This document shows, in pieces, positions 46,248-55,642 of a stretch of DNA of 64,000 nucleotides. A program made the position numbers and the translations under genes. Below the pieces are notes generated by a model that ran no database searches, had not been told where the DNA came from, and was given only the letters and a program-made list of their open reading frames with translations. Each line of letters opens with the position of its first letter. Position 1 is the first letter of the stretch. The DNA comes from [Phialemoniopsis] sp. UDSM-2020 (Eukaryota; Ascomycota; Sordariomycetes; Thyridiales; Thyridiaceae): NCBI GenBank assembly GCA_018873225.1, contig JAEILZ010000007.1:2604001-2668000 (forward strand), given 5' to 3'.

Positions 46248-48738
46248 ATGAGGTCGATTCAGATCGCAAGTCGCTCAGGAGCAGCGCTGAGGGTATGGAC
46301 TTCCCAATTTCTGCTTTATACCCCCCAGTTCTATCGCTAACTACCGTCAAATACAGCGCGTTCTGCACCCGCAGCAGCTCCGATGCCTCTCCGGCAACAC
46401 GAGCGCCCGCCGACAATACTCCCAGTCTCCCGACACCAACCTCCCCCCTGTCTACGAGAAGCTCTACAACAAGTACACCGAGGTTCGCCGTGTGCTGGGC
46501 AAGCAGCGCCTGACCCTGGCCGAGAAGATCCTCTACAGCCATCTCGACAACCCGGAGGCGTCCCTCCTCACCAACACCAACAATGGCCGCGACATTCGCG
46601 GCAGTGCGAACCTCCAGCTCAAGCCTGACCGAGTCAACATGCAAGATGCCTCTGCCCAGATGGCCCTGCTGCAGTTCATGTCTTGCAACCTGCCGCGCAC
46701 CGCCATCCCCGCCAGTATTCACTGTGACCATCTCATCGTCGGTGAGCACGGCGCCAAGGAGGATCTGTCGTCCGGTATTAAGATGAACCAAGAGGTCTTT
46801 GACTTCCTCGAGTCTGCCGGCAAGAAGTACGGCCTCGACTTCTGGCCCCCCGGCGCCGGTATCATCCACCAGACCGTCCTCGAGAACTACGCTATTCCCG
46901 GCCTCATGATGCTCGGTACCGACTCCCACAGCCCTAACGCCGGCGGTCTTTGCACCATTACCATTGGTGTCGGTGGTGCTGATGCCGTCGAGGCTCTCGT
47001 CGGTGCACCGTGGGAGCTCAAGGCCCCCAAGATCCTCGGTGTGAACCTCACTGGCAAGCTGAACGAGTGGGTCGCCCCCAAGGACCTGATCCTCCACCTT
47101 GCCGGCCTCCTTACCGTCCGCGGCGGCACTGGCTTCATCATCGAGTACTTTGGTCCCGGCGTAGAAACGCTCAGCTGCACAGGTATGGCCACGGCTTGCA
47201 ACATGGGTGCTGAGGTTGGAGCGACGACGTCGATATTCCCCTATACCGATGCGTCGGCGAGGTATCTCGCATCGACCCGCAGAGAAGCCGCCGCCAGCGC
47301 CGCTGCTGCTCTACAGAGCTTCCCTGGTGGCAACACCTCAGAGGATGCCTTCTTCAGGTTCAAGGCCGACGAGGGCGCCGAGTACGACCAGGTGATCAAC
47401 ATCGACCTGTCCAAGCTGGAGCCTCACATCAACGGCCCCTTCACCCCTGACTTGTCCATCCCTCTGTCTGAGTTCAAGGACACCGTCAAGGAGCAGCAGT
47501 GGCCCGAGAAGCTGTCTGCTGGTCTTATTGGCAGCTGCACCAACAGCTCCTACGAGGATATGACGCGTGTGGAAAGTATGCTGAAGGCAGCAGGTGAGGC
47601 AGGCCTCAAGCCGGCTGCTGATTTCTACATCACGCCTGGTAGTGAGCAGATCAGGGCGACTCTTGAGCGCGACGGTACCCTGGAGACTTTCACCGATGCT
47701 GGCGGTATTGTTCTGTCGAATGCGTGCGGTCCTTGCATCGGACAGTGGAAGCGACACGACGGTGTCGAGAAGGGCACTGCCAACGCTATCCTCACTTCCT
47801 ACAACCGCAACTTCCGTGGCCGTAATGATGGCAACCCCGATACGATGAACTTCCTCGCCTCGCCCGAGATTGTCACCGCCATGGCTTTCGCCGGCTCCAC
47901 CACCTTCAACCCCATCACCGACACCCTCACGACGCCCGACGGCAAGGAGTTCCGCTTCCCCGCCCCCAAGGGTCTCGAGGGCCCCCAGACCCCCTTCGAC
48001 TCCGGCGACGCCGAACTCGCGGCCCACAAGCAGGAGCCCGACGCCAGCGTCCCCATCGCCATCTCCCCGACCTCCGAGCGCCTCGCCCTCCTCGAGCCCT
48101 TCGACGCCTTCCCCGAGGGCGACCTGACGGGCCTGCGCGTCCTCGTCAAGGTGACGGGCAAGTGCACGACCGACACCATCTCGGCCGCGGGGCCATGGCT
48201 CAAGTACAAGGGCCACCTGCCCAACATCAGCAACAACACGCTCAACACGGCCATCAACGCCGAGACGGGCGAGGTCAACGCCGCCTACGACCTCGACGGC
48301 AGCAAGCACACGATCCCCGAGCTCGGCAAGCGGTGGAAGGAGGCGGGCCAGCCCTGGCTCGTCGTCGCCGAGCACAACTACGGCGAGGGCAGCGCGCGCG
48401 AGCACGCGGCGCTGCAGCCGCGGTACCTCGGCGCGCGCATCATCGTGACCAAGAGCTTTGCGCGCATCCACGAGACCAACCTCAAGAAGCAGGGCGTCGT
48501 GCCGCTGACGCTCGCCGACGAGGCCGACTACGACAGGATCAGCGCCGGAGACGAGGTCGCGACCGTGGGGCTGTACGACATGCTGCGCAACGGCGGCAAG
48601 GGCGAGGTGCAGCTGCGGGTGACCAAGAAGGACTCGGGCGAGGAGGTCATGATCAAGACCAAGCACGCCGTCAGCAAGGACCAGGCTGGGTTCATCCTGG
48701 CTGGTAGCGCGCTGAATCTGCTGTCCAAGGGTATTTGA
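46248..48738 (+). CDS. ACO2: Mitochondrial aconitase of the ACO2 type (lysine-pathway aconitase)
   Basis: Exons 46248-46292 and 46357-48738 (64-nt intron with CTAAC, phase 0) give 808 residues. The N-terminus, MRSIQIASRSGAALR plus an Arg/Ser/Gln-rich continuation, looks like a mitochondrial presequence. The iron-sulfur cysteines are Cys409 (SCTNSS), Cys472 and Cys475 (NACGPCIGQW). The sequence matches yeast Aco2 better than Aco1 at LTLAEKILYSHL, PASIHCDHLIVG, LSCTGMAT and EHNYGEGSAREHAAL. Aco2-type enzymes are linked to lysine synthesis, converting homocitrate to homoaconitate, alongside any citrate activity. One oddity is that the usually conserved TTDHISAAG reads TTDTISAAG here (Thr at about 622). 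Codon use turns strongly GC3-rich after about 47.9 kb, with no break in the frame. Confidence 0.93.
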
Positions 48739-48926
48739 TCTTGAGATGTGCAGAAGGTGAATCGGTTTTGCAGGAACGGGAGTTGTGTTGACTAGCATGG
48801 AATTGGGCTTTTGGCTCTTGGGGAAAACATGGCGTTATGCAATTTCAGAACAGATTTGTCGTGCATTGCGAATATCCGTAGAATACCTTTGGTAAATAAA
48901 GACGTTGCTACTTGTGAATTTAGACC

Positions 48927-50046
48927 TTACCTCTTCGCAGACCTGCAGCTGATCGTCTCTGCCCACGTGCCTCTTGCTGAACAACTTCTGTTGGCCATGA
49001 TCTCGTCCATCAAGACCCTCGGCAGTCTCATCGTAGCAGCATCGCTGCCGCGAAGCAGACCTGCGCTCGTCGCGAGATACCGGACATGGAATATCTTCCA
49101 CAGGCCACGGTCCACCTCATGATCGCTCCCCGGACGCGGGCAGAACGGATCGTTCCTCCAGAACGCAGCCGCCGCCTGCGCTACCCCGTCTGCGTACATG
49201 GTGATCGCCTTGCAGCAGTCAAAGTCCAGGATCCACAAGCAGTGCGGACCCAAAAGGGCAGAGTCAAACTCGAGGCGGCTCCATTGCCGCGCGGAACTCG
49301 CTCGCCAGCTTATCGCGATTCGCGCAGTGCCGTGCGGGCGCGAGGACGAACTCGACGTCGTTGGCGTCGACTTGGGCGCCCCAGTGCAGGAAGGCCAGCG
49401 CGTCGGCCATGATGGCTGCGTACCTCTGGATCGGAAGGTATAGTTCTTCCATCTGGTCCAAGTGGAGCGGGAAGTTTCGCAGACTGAATACTTGGAGGCG
49501 GCCCGGTCGTGCTCTCTCTCCTTCGCCGTGTTGTATCAATCGTCGTCGTCCGAGGTATGGACGGATTAGGCAGTGGTCCTCTTTGTAGCTGTCCAGCATT
49601 TGGGCCGCGAATCTCTTGACCAGTTCGTCCTGGGCCAGCTTGGGCATGGATTGGATCTTCTCGCTGAACATGGCGTTGCAAGCTGTGACCCCTTCCGGTA
49701 GTCGAGGCAGCATCTTTGGCCACCTGCTATCGCTCTCGACAAGGAAGTCCTCGGGGAAGGGCATGGCGAAACGGATATACAAAGTTTTCTTTTCCCAGCA
49801 TTCCTGGAAAGACAAGAAGACTTTTATTAGCATCAAGTATTCGTCCAGCAGTGAACGGCCTGGTCCTCCATCCTCTCGCTTGAGCACCAGATTGCGCAAG
49901 TCGGTACTCTCAGAGTGGGCTTCGTCGCCCGAATCGTCATCTTCCCTTGGCTGGTCCGGTGCTGCCCACACCGTACCACAAAACCCTTGACCGATCTTGG
50001 TCAGGAGTGAAGTCGAAGCTGCCGACGAATCATCTCGGTCATCCAT
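48927..50046 (-). pseudogene. DUF3669-family gene interrupted by a one-base frameshift
   Basis: From the ATG at 50046 the frame encodes a DUF3669-type protein (TSLLTKIGQGFCGTVWAAP, FSLRNFPLHLDQMEELYLP, AFLHWGAQVDANDVEFVLAP) but stops at 49264-49266. The family's continuation is in the next frame, EFDSALLGPHCLWILDFDCC through WKIFHVRYLATSAGLL, ending at 48927. The two frames differ by a single base around 49265-49275, and I see no GT-AG pair that could splice it out. DUF3669 proteins are an expanded fungal group with kinase-like features and no known function. Either the gene is recently broken or the sequence has an indel error here. I do not give a repaired reading. Confidence 0.7.
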
Positions 50047-50264
50047 TGTTGAAACTTGGATGTGCTGAATAGTCTGATGTTGAAGCAATCACTCTGTGAA
50101 AATCGATTGTAATGAAGTCAAGATGCAACTGTGCAAAAGTTTGAGGGGCAGACCTCGCCGAAGGCCATCAGAGAAAAACACACCTGTCATTGTACAATCA
50201 CTTTGAACCACACATCGTGTTCCGTGGATCAAGACAAAGTCTAAACTCTGGATCGAAGTCAAGC

Positions 50265-50299
50265 CCCCCGCAGCCAGCGGGGGTCAAACCTTGAAGGTT
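50265..50299. repeat. Paired inverted repeats, GC hairpin plus AACCTTGAAGGTT
   Basis: A perfect 7-bp stem with a 5-nt loop is followed 3 nt later by a 13-nt palindrome with a single-base centre. The second resembles CAACCTCGAAGGTTG in the hairpin array at 30124-30138. Confidence 0.6.
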
Positions 50300-51224
50300 C
50301 TACCAGTGATAGAGGCCGTCGTTTCAGCTTTGACCCCGGGATACGCATGTTCAATGTGGTGTTCGACCATTGCGAATCTCAGAGTCTCGGAAGCGTATTT
50401 CTCCTTTACTAGGCCTGGATGAAAACGAATTGTGATTCCCCAAACAGCCAGGGCGATCCAGTTCTTTCAGTACATTCCCATGACCTACTTTTCCTAACTT
50501 GCGCCCAAGTAATGAGGCTTGTCAGGTAAGCGGGTGTCAGACAGAGTGACGGTGTTTGATCAATCTCTACCCAATTACTAACAGACCGAATGAAGCATAT
50601 CAGCTTGGGTAGTGGGATAATTTCGGGTGATCAATCGAATGTGAGGTACATTGAGAAGAAAATCCGTCAGCTAATCTGTCGGCGAATCGACAAGTAAAGG
50701 ATGATGCTGTGAAAGAAGAGCATTCAAAACCGTGATGTCGCCGATCCGCTCCCGAAGACTCCATACAGATCATTGGGTGATTGCCAGACCGCTGCACGAG
50801 GCCAGCGACTAAAGCAAGACTGCATGCATCTCGGTCTGGCCCTGCTCCCATTGGAACTGCCACTTCTGCCATGCGTCAGATCTGCCAATATTTCCCCAGA
50901 CCCGAGCTATCACGGTTTGCCAACGCAGCAAGGTTTGATTCGTGGGTGTAGCATCCGGCTGACCAACACGCCTGGATGAAATGTTGAGGCTGCCGACTGG
51001 GCTCCTGGCGACTTCTGCTTGGGGCTTTGGGCCACTAAGAGTGAGGCGTTTGGGTCGTGAGAATGCCGTGCAACCCCTTCAGAAGCCGGAGGCCGCCAGG
51101 TTTGCCAAATGCGGCTCGAGGACTCGGATATATGGATGATCATCATGTTACGCGTGGTACATATATCGGTCATTGATATCAAGGCTTTAGATGTCCTCTG
51201 AACTCATGATCTACTATTCTTTGC

Positions 51225-51312
51225 AAGAAAGAAAGAGAGAGAAGTAGAGACAGAAAAGCAAGAAAGCAAGGGAGAACAAGAAAACGAAAAAGAAAGAGAA
51301 AAGAAACAAAAG
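51225..51312 (+). repeat. Polypurine (GA-rich) leader tract
   Basis: Almost uninterrupted A/G with GAAA and AAAG runs, ending about 40 nt before the deaminase ATG at 51354. Probably 5' UTR or promoter. Confidence 0.6.
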
Positions 51313-51353
51313 ACTTCCTGCTTAGTTGGAATAGCGAACGCCCCCAGTCAGCT

Positions 51354-53118
51354 ATGCCTTCGAAGAAGTCTCGGCGTTCGAGGTCGCGTGATAACCGTCT
51401 CTTGGAACCCCAGCAAGATCAAACCCCTCTTCCACTACGTGCCAAGCTACTCAATCGCTTTTATGAAGCTGTGATTATACTTGACGCCACAAGGTCATTC
51501 TGCACGCGACAAGCACCGCCCAAACCCGAAGGGTCAACAGAGAAGCTGAAAGGTTGCCCAGAGACTGCTTTTCAGAGTTTCGTCAACAAGATTTGTCAGG
51601 TCTGCGATGCGCACCCTTACGAAGGAGAAACAATCACCTCGTGTATGGTTCTACAGCACGGCAGTCATGTTGAATACCGGCTTGCCTCTAACAGACGCAA
51701 AGAAGCGGACTTGACCGCTGCCAAAGCCTTCTTGACTGATCTGCTGAGCCCCCTCGGCACTGCCGACGACAGAACACTTGAACGCGAATCCTTCTTCTGG
51801 CATATCATGAACAAAGTATTATTGTTTTGCCGACCCAGGGTCGAAGTCAAGTACTTGGCGGCGCTGAGAAGACAGATCCCCCATTGCAGAGAGCGAATAG
51901 GGCATGAACGGAGCTCAGATGGTATTATGACCTTGCAATGAACCCCCTCAAACAGACATACTGACGCCTTATAGCAGTGGCTCTTACCGCCAAGCTTCAA
52001 GAGGTGGAAGATGCTTTGTCTGCTCATACGAGCCAGGAGAGTCCCGGCAACAATACATGTGAGCAATTATGCTTCGAAATTCTTCTTGCCAATAAATAGT
52101 ATTCATAACGACGGCAGACCTTCACACCTGCAAGCAACTCATTCTGCTTCTACGGGATATGATGAACTCCCCGCTAGACGATTTGATCTACCAATACGCC
52201 AGTCCTGGCAGATTCGAGCAAAGGGACTCTTGGTGCAGCATGCGGCACGCCATGGGCCGCCTGGTGTCTTACTACCGCGCGGTCAAGCACATCCTGTCGG
52301 CGCCAATGCATTGGCCCGAGCTCTTCCAACAAGAGTTTGAAGTCACCTTTCTCTGCTCCAGCGCCTCCTGGAGAAGCCCATTGAGGAAGAAATATGGCCT
52401 GCAAGGTCTGGCCCACGACATCATCGGAAGGATGACATCGGACCCTGCCAGACAAGACGCGGCCAGGACTCACGCTCAGAGACTCCAAGTGGCGGGATTG
52501 GATTGCACATTGGATGGCAAGATAAAAAGGAAAGCAGATGATCTGAAGCCCATTGTGCACTGCGAGTGCCTTCTGCTCCAGTCCCTACAAGACGAAGAGG
52601 GCGGCACCCACCCTACGCGCTTCTTCAATGGATACAACTATATCGGCTGTAGCAAGCCGACCTGCCGGCTATGCACGCTCTACTTCCAGGCCTCAGCGGC
52701 CGGAGTCAAGATTCGTCCTTCGCATGACAATTTCTACATCCAGTGGCGTGTGCCAGATATGTTCAACACCGCTGCTGCGACAGAGAAGGAGCGGGTCATG
52801 GACAACATGCTGAAGCACATCCGAGAGGAGGCATTCCGCGTTCTGTCAGAGAAGGTCTATTCCTTCAAGCGCTTCGACTCCAACACGGATGCCACTCACC
52901 CTACGTTCGATCTGCCGATGGCACAGCTTCCCGGGGTTGCGGAGGAGCTAGAGGAAGCAATTGAGGATCTGCACATTGGCAGCCCGAGCAGCAGTACTCT
53001 CTCTGCCGGGAGTCTGGAAACCGCCTTTTGCAATCGTAACGACTTGGGATCGAGCGAGCCTGAACATGGCAACGACAGCGAAGATGAGGATGATGGTGGC
53101 GGGGCCAAACTTGACTAG
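51354..53118 (+). CDS. OTT_1508-like deaminase-fold protein
   Basis: Three exons, 51354-51921, 51975-52058 and 52118-53118, give 550 residues; introns are 53 and 59 nt. The basic N-terminus (MPSKKSRRSRSRD) could be a nuclear signal. The C-terminal part has deaminase-superfamily zinc and catalytic hallmarks: HCE at 365-367 (IVHCECLLLQSL) and TCRLC with Cys400 and Cys403 (YIGCSKPTCRLCTLYF). That spacing and sequence fit the OTT_1508-like deaminase group expanded in filamentous fungi. By family analogy it could deaminate a nucleotide or nucleic acid base, or have become a defence or heterokaryon-incompatibility effector; none of this is shown. The tail is acidic (NDSEDEDDGGG). It ends 261 bp from the end of the repeat-peptide gene (tail to tail). 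Confidence 0.75.
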
Positions 53119-53379
53119 TATCTTCCGTCTATAGCTATCTGTAAGCTATATATATCAGGAAGGTTACTACGTTGAAGGGGTGATCATTGGAAGACAATCG
53201 TAATTGCAGAACGTTGTCAAGTTGGGTTTCAGTCACGGACATTCTCGAAGGATACTTCATATTTACTATCAAGAATGACATTCATGTACCTGGAGGGCAA
53301 TGTACGAATCATGAAAAGAGAAACCAAATGTCGAGTATTCTGCCTTGGTCACGAGTCCAATTGTCTTGGCTGGGTTCGT

Positions 53380-53912
53380 TCAAGCCTTGAAGGTCGTGAT
53401 CTTGTAAGGAAGAATTTGTCTCTCCTCATTGTCGCGAGCTTCATTCCCGTCACGCTTGAAGGTTGTGATCTTGTAAGGAAGAATCTGGCGCTCCTCGTTG
53501 TCACGAGCCTCAACCTCGTCGCGCTTGAAAGTAGTGATCTTGTAGGGCAAGATTTGTCTCTCTTCGTTGTCACGAGACTCAACATCATCTCTCTTGAAGG
53601 TAGTGATCTTGTAAGGGAGGATTTGTCTTTCCTCGTTGTCTCGGGACTCGACCTCGTCTCGTTTGAAAGTGGTGATCTTGTAGGGGAGGATCTGCCTCTC
53701 TTCGTTGTCTCGAGACTCTACATTCTCGCGTTTGAAGGTGGTAATCTTGTAAGGGAGGATTTGTCTCTCTTCCTTGTGAAAGGACTGTGGGATCTGTATC
53801 AGCTACTGGGTGACTTGACTTTTCAGAGTCAAAGTTGGGTTACCTCGACTGGTGCTGAAGAGACCAGAGCAGTGAGGGAAGCAAGTCCCAAGACGAAGAG
53901 GTCGGAACGCAT
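53380..53912 (-). CDS. Secreted Kex2-processed repeat peptide precursor (dikaritin/KEP-like)
   Basis: Exons 53912-53844 and 53793-53380 give 160 residues. Exon 1 encodes a signal peptide, MRSDLFVLGLASLTALVSSA with predicted cleavage before PVE. The 50-nt intron (weak donor GTAACC, CTGAT branch, ACAG) is required because the unspliced frame stops after four more codons. Exon 2 is a short leader (IPQSFH) plus six repeats on an exact 69-nt, 23-residue period. Each contains EERQ-ILPYKITTFK; five are followed by Arg, making a Lys-Arg Kex2 site, and the last ends Lys-Ala-stop. Spacers vary (ENVES, DEVES, DDVES, DEVEA, DGNEA) and contain RDN. Kex2 cleavage would release six near-identical peptides. 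The divergent UstYa gene about 750 bp away suggests the core (probably YKITTF) is cyclised. An unmodified signalling or cell-surface peptide is the alternative. Confidence 0.85.
53386..53772 (-). repeat. 69-nt tandem repeat array, six copies, coding
   Basis: The CTTGAA or TTTGAA landmark (plus strand) recurs at 53386, 53455, 53524, 53593, 53662 and 53731, exactly 69 nt apart. Copies differ mostly at synonymous third positions. The 5'-most coding copy is partial on its leader side. Confidence 0.95.
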
Positions 53913-54666
53913 AGCTACAGGCTTTGAAAGGCAAGGGTTGATATAGGGCTTTGTTGCTCTCGGGCAGTCAACTCAGCAAGCGAGGCAGTGTCTGCAAAGC
54001 AAACTTATATATGATCCACGGTTGAGAAGTTCTTGCCACCCTCTTTATCGCAATGCTTTTTCAGTCTAGGAAAATATCATGTATTTTCCCTTCCCGAGGT
54101 TCGTCAACCGACGCAACCCTCGCCCCTTTTCCCCTCTTCTCCAGAGGCTCAAGCGCGATAACCACCGCTTGACCAAGGCCCAATGACGCCCTGGATATAT
54201 ACACAGCTTCCCATTTGGACGTCGCGAAGAAGCACTGCGGCGTTGCTGGTGGCGGTAAGCGTATCATCGCCCCGTCGTGCGAAGCTTTCGCCTGCCCGAT
54301 GAGGAAAGTGCTATGGCGCACGACAGCGGCGCGAATACGGGATCTGCACCTGTCTGATCCGGCGCCATCTCTCGAGGCCGGATTATCGCTCGAGATCTAG
54401 CCGAAAGAAGCCCCAAATCTGAGGCCGTTCGGAAAGTCTTGCCGTGATAGAGATGCGCGGCGTCTGTCTCGTAAGTGGCGGCGAGGTTTGTCATTGTGTC
54501 GTTGATGCCGAGACGGGAGGGATACCTCCGCCCACTTACACGCCATCTCTCCGCAAGATCTCAACGCCTCTTTCATCCAGACCGGTTCTCTCCGTAGAAG
54601 CTTTCTTGTCCTTTGGCGCATTTTCCTATCCCAATTTTTCGAATCTCTTTCTGAATAACGATCAAT
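53913..54666. promoter_or_regulatory. Bidirectional promoter between precursor and UstYa gene
   Basis: 754 bp separate the two divergent ATGs. On the precursor side is a TATA element (54005-54011). Two CTCGAG palindromes lie 12 bp apart at 54371-54376 and 54389-54394, a possible dimer-binding site. No other gene is supported here. Confidence 0.55.
54005..54011 (-). promoter_or_regulatory. Probable TATA box of the repeat-peptide precursor
   Basis: TATATAA on the minus strand (within CATATATAAG), about 95 nt upstream of the precursor ATG at 53912. That leaves a normal short leader. Confidence 0.55.
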
Positions 54667-55642
54667 ATGGATGACATCAATGAGCGATTCAAGTCCTCAT
54701 CCTCAGAGGAATTCGAAGATGATGAACGAGCCGGTTTCTTGAACGACAAGCTCATCAAACTTCCGCTCCGAAGACCACAGAGACTCTCCCTTCTCGTATC
54801 AATAGTAAACGTCTTCCTCTTCATCATAACCCTCTCCTTATGGGCAAGCTGGTACTACAAGACACACCTCGTCCTCAACCCCGAGCTACGCCGGGCCTCA
54901 ACATATAGTAATACACCCCTTTTCCATAATGCTGTCCCCAAGTAGACCATATCACTGATTTCCAACTCTCTCAGGCCCAATCCACGACCTCTTCGACCTA
55001 AAGATGCACAAAGAAGTCGTAAACGGCACCCTCTTCCCCCGCCCCGACCAGCCCTCCGTCGCCCGCCAGCAGCCGCCCAACCCCGCCGCCGACGCCGTCT
55101 GGGACGAGTGGGAGCTCACGCGCCCTTTCCCCGTGACGGCCGCCCAGATCCGCGCCATGGGCAAGGACCCCTCTACAGTCGCCAAGCTCGAGGACAGCGA
55201 CTGGGGCCTCGGCGACGACGCCTACGCCGCCGTGCTCGACGTGTACCACCAGCTGCACTGCCTCAATTCCCTACGAAAAATCATATACCGCGCGCACTAC
55301 GGCGCGCCGGAGCTGTCCGAGGTGGACGGCATGATGGACGTGCACGTCGGCCACTGCGTCGACATCCTGATGCAGGCGCTGCAGTGCAGCGGCAACGTCA
55401 ACCTCATCACGATGCACTGGCTCGACACGCAGGACTTCCCGTTCCCGGACATGAGCATCGAGAGGCAGTGCGTCGATTTCGAGGGGCTGACCGAATGGCG
55501 GAGGGAGAACACGCTCGATATGGATAAGTGGTCGCGCGTGATGAGCAAGAAGCCCGCCGGGGTCAAGGAGCTCAAGGCGCCCGAGGAGTTCCACACGCAC
55601 TTTGCGCCGGGTAAGGTGCATGGGGGTCATGTCCATGGGTAG
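54667..55642 (+). CDS. UstYa/DUF3328 family oxidase (RiPP-modifying candidate)
   Basis: Exons 54667-54907 and 54975-55642 (67-nt GTAATA...CAG intron, phase 1) give 302 residues. An acidic N-terminus (SSSSEEFEDDE) is followed by one membrane span at about 40-62 (LSLLVSIVNVFLFIITLSLWASW). The rest is the lumenal UstYa domain. Both signature motifs are intact: HQLHC at 172-176 (VYHQLHCLNSLRK) and HVGHC at 204-208 (GHCVDILMQALQC). In ustiloxin, asperipin and phomopsin pathways UstYa-family proteins install the oxidative ring closures of Kex2-released peptides in the secretory pathway. Other DUF3328 proteins serve cyclochlorotine and unrelated pathways. Its divergent position next to the repeat precursor makes that peptide the likeliest substrate (inference). 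The His-rich tail (HTHFAPGKVHGGHVHG) is unusual and might bind metal. Confidence 0.9.

Larger units (their letters stand above)
50047..51353. other. Intergenic region with GC hairpin and polypurine leader
   Basis: Divergent promoters of the DUF3669 and deaminase genes. It contains a CCCCCGC-agcca-GCGGGGG hairpin (50265-50283), the palindrome AACCTTGAAGGTT (50287-50299) and a GA-rich tract before the deaminase ATG. No supported ORF. Confidence 0.45.

Noticed and set aside
46248..48738. Aconitase as the main TCA enzyme ACO1
   Set aside because: Residue-level matches at several blocks follow yeast Aco2 rather than Aco1.
47338..48798. 486-codon antisense frame over ACO2
   Set aside because: Shadow of very GC3-rich coding sequence; the plus-strand aconitase is unambiguous.
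49086..49990. Plus-strand frames over the DUF3669 gene
   Set aside because: Antisense shadows; the family blocks read only on the minus strand.
53380..53912. Precursor as an alpha-type mating pheromone gene
   Set aside because: Alpha-pheromone precursors also have Kex2 repeats, but their short Trp/Cys-type mature peptides do not resemble ILPYKITTFK, and the neighbouring UstYa gene fits a modified peptide better.
53275..53946. Long plus-strand open frame of repeated hydrophobic residues (LVRKNLSL-like) over the tandem repeats
   Set aside because: The 69-nt period is divisible by three, so any stop-free frame in one unit stays open throughout. The minus strand carries a signal peptide, GT-AG intron, Kex2 sites and a conserved core, so it is the coding strand.
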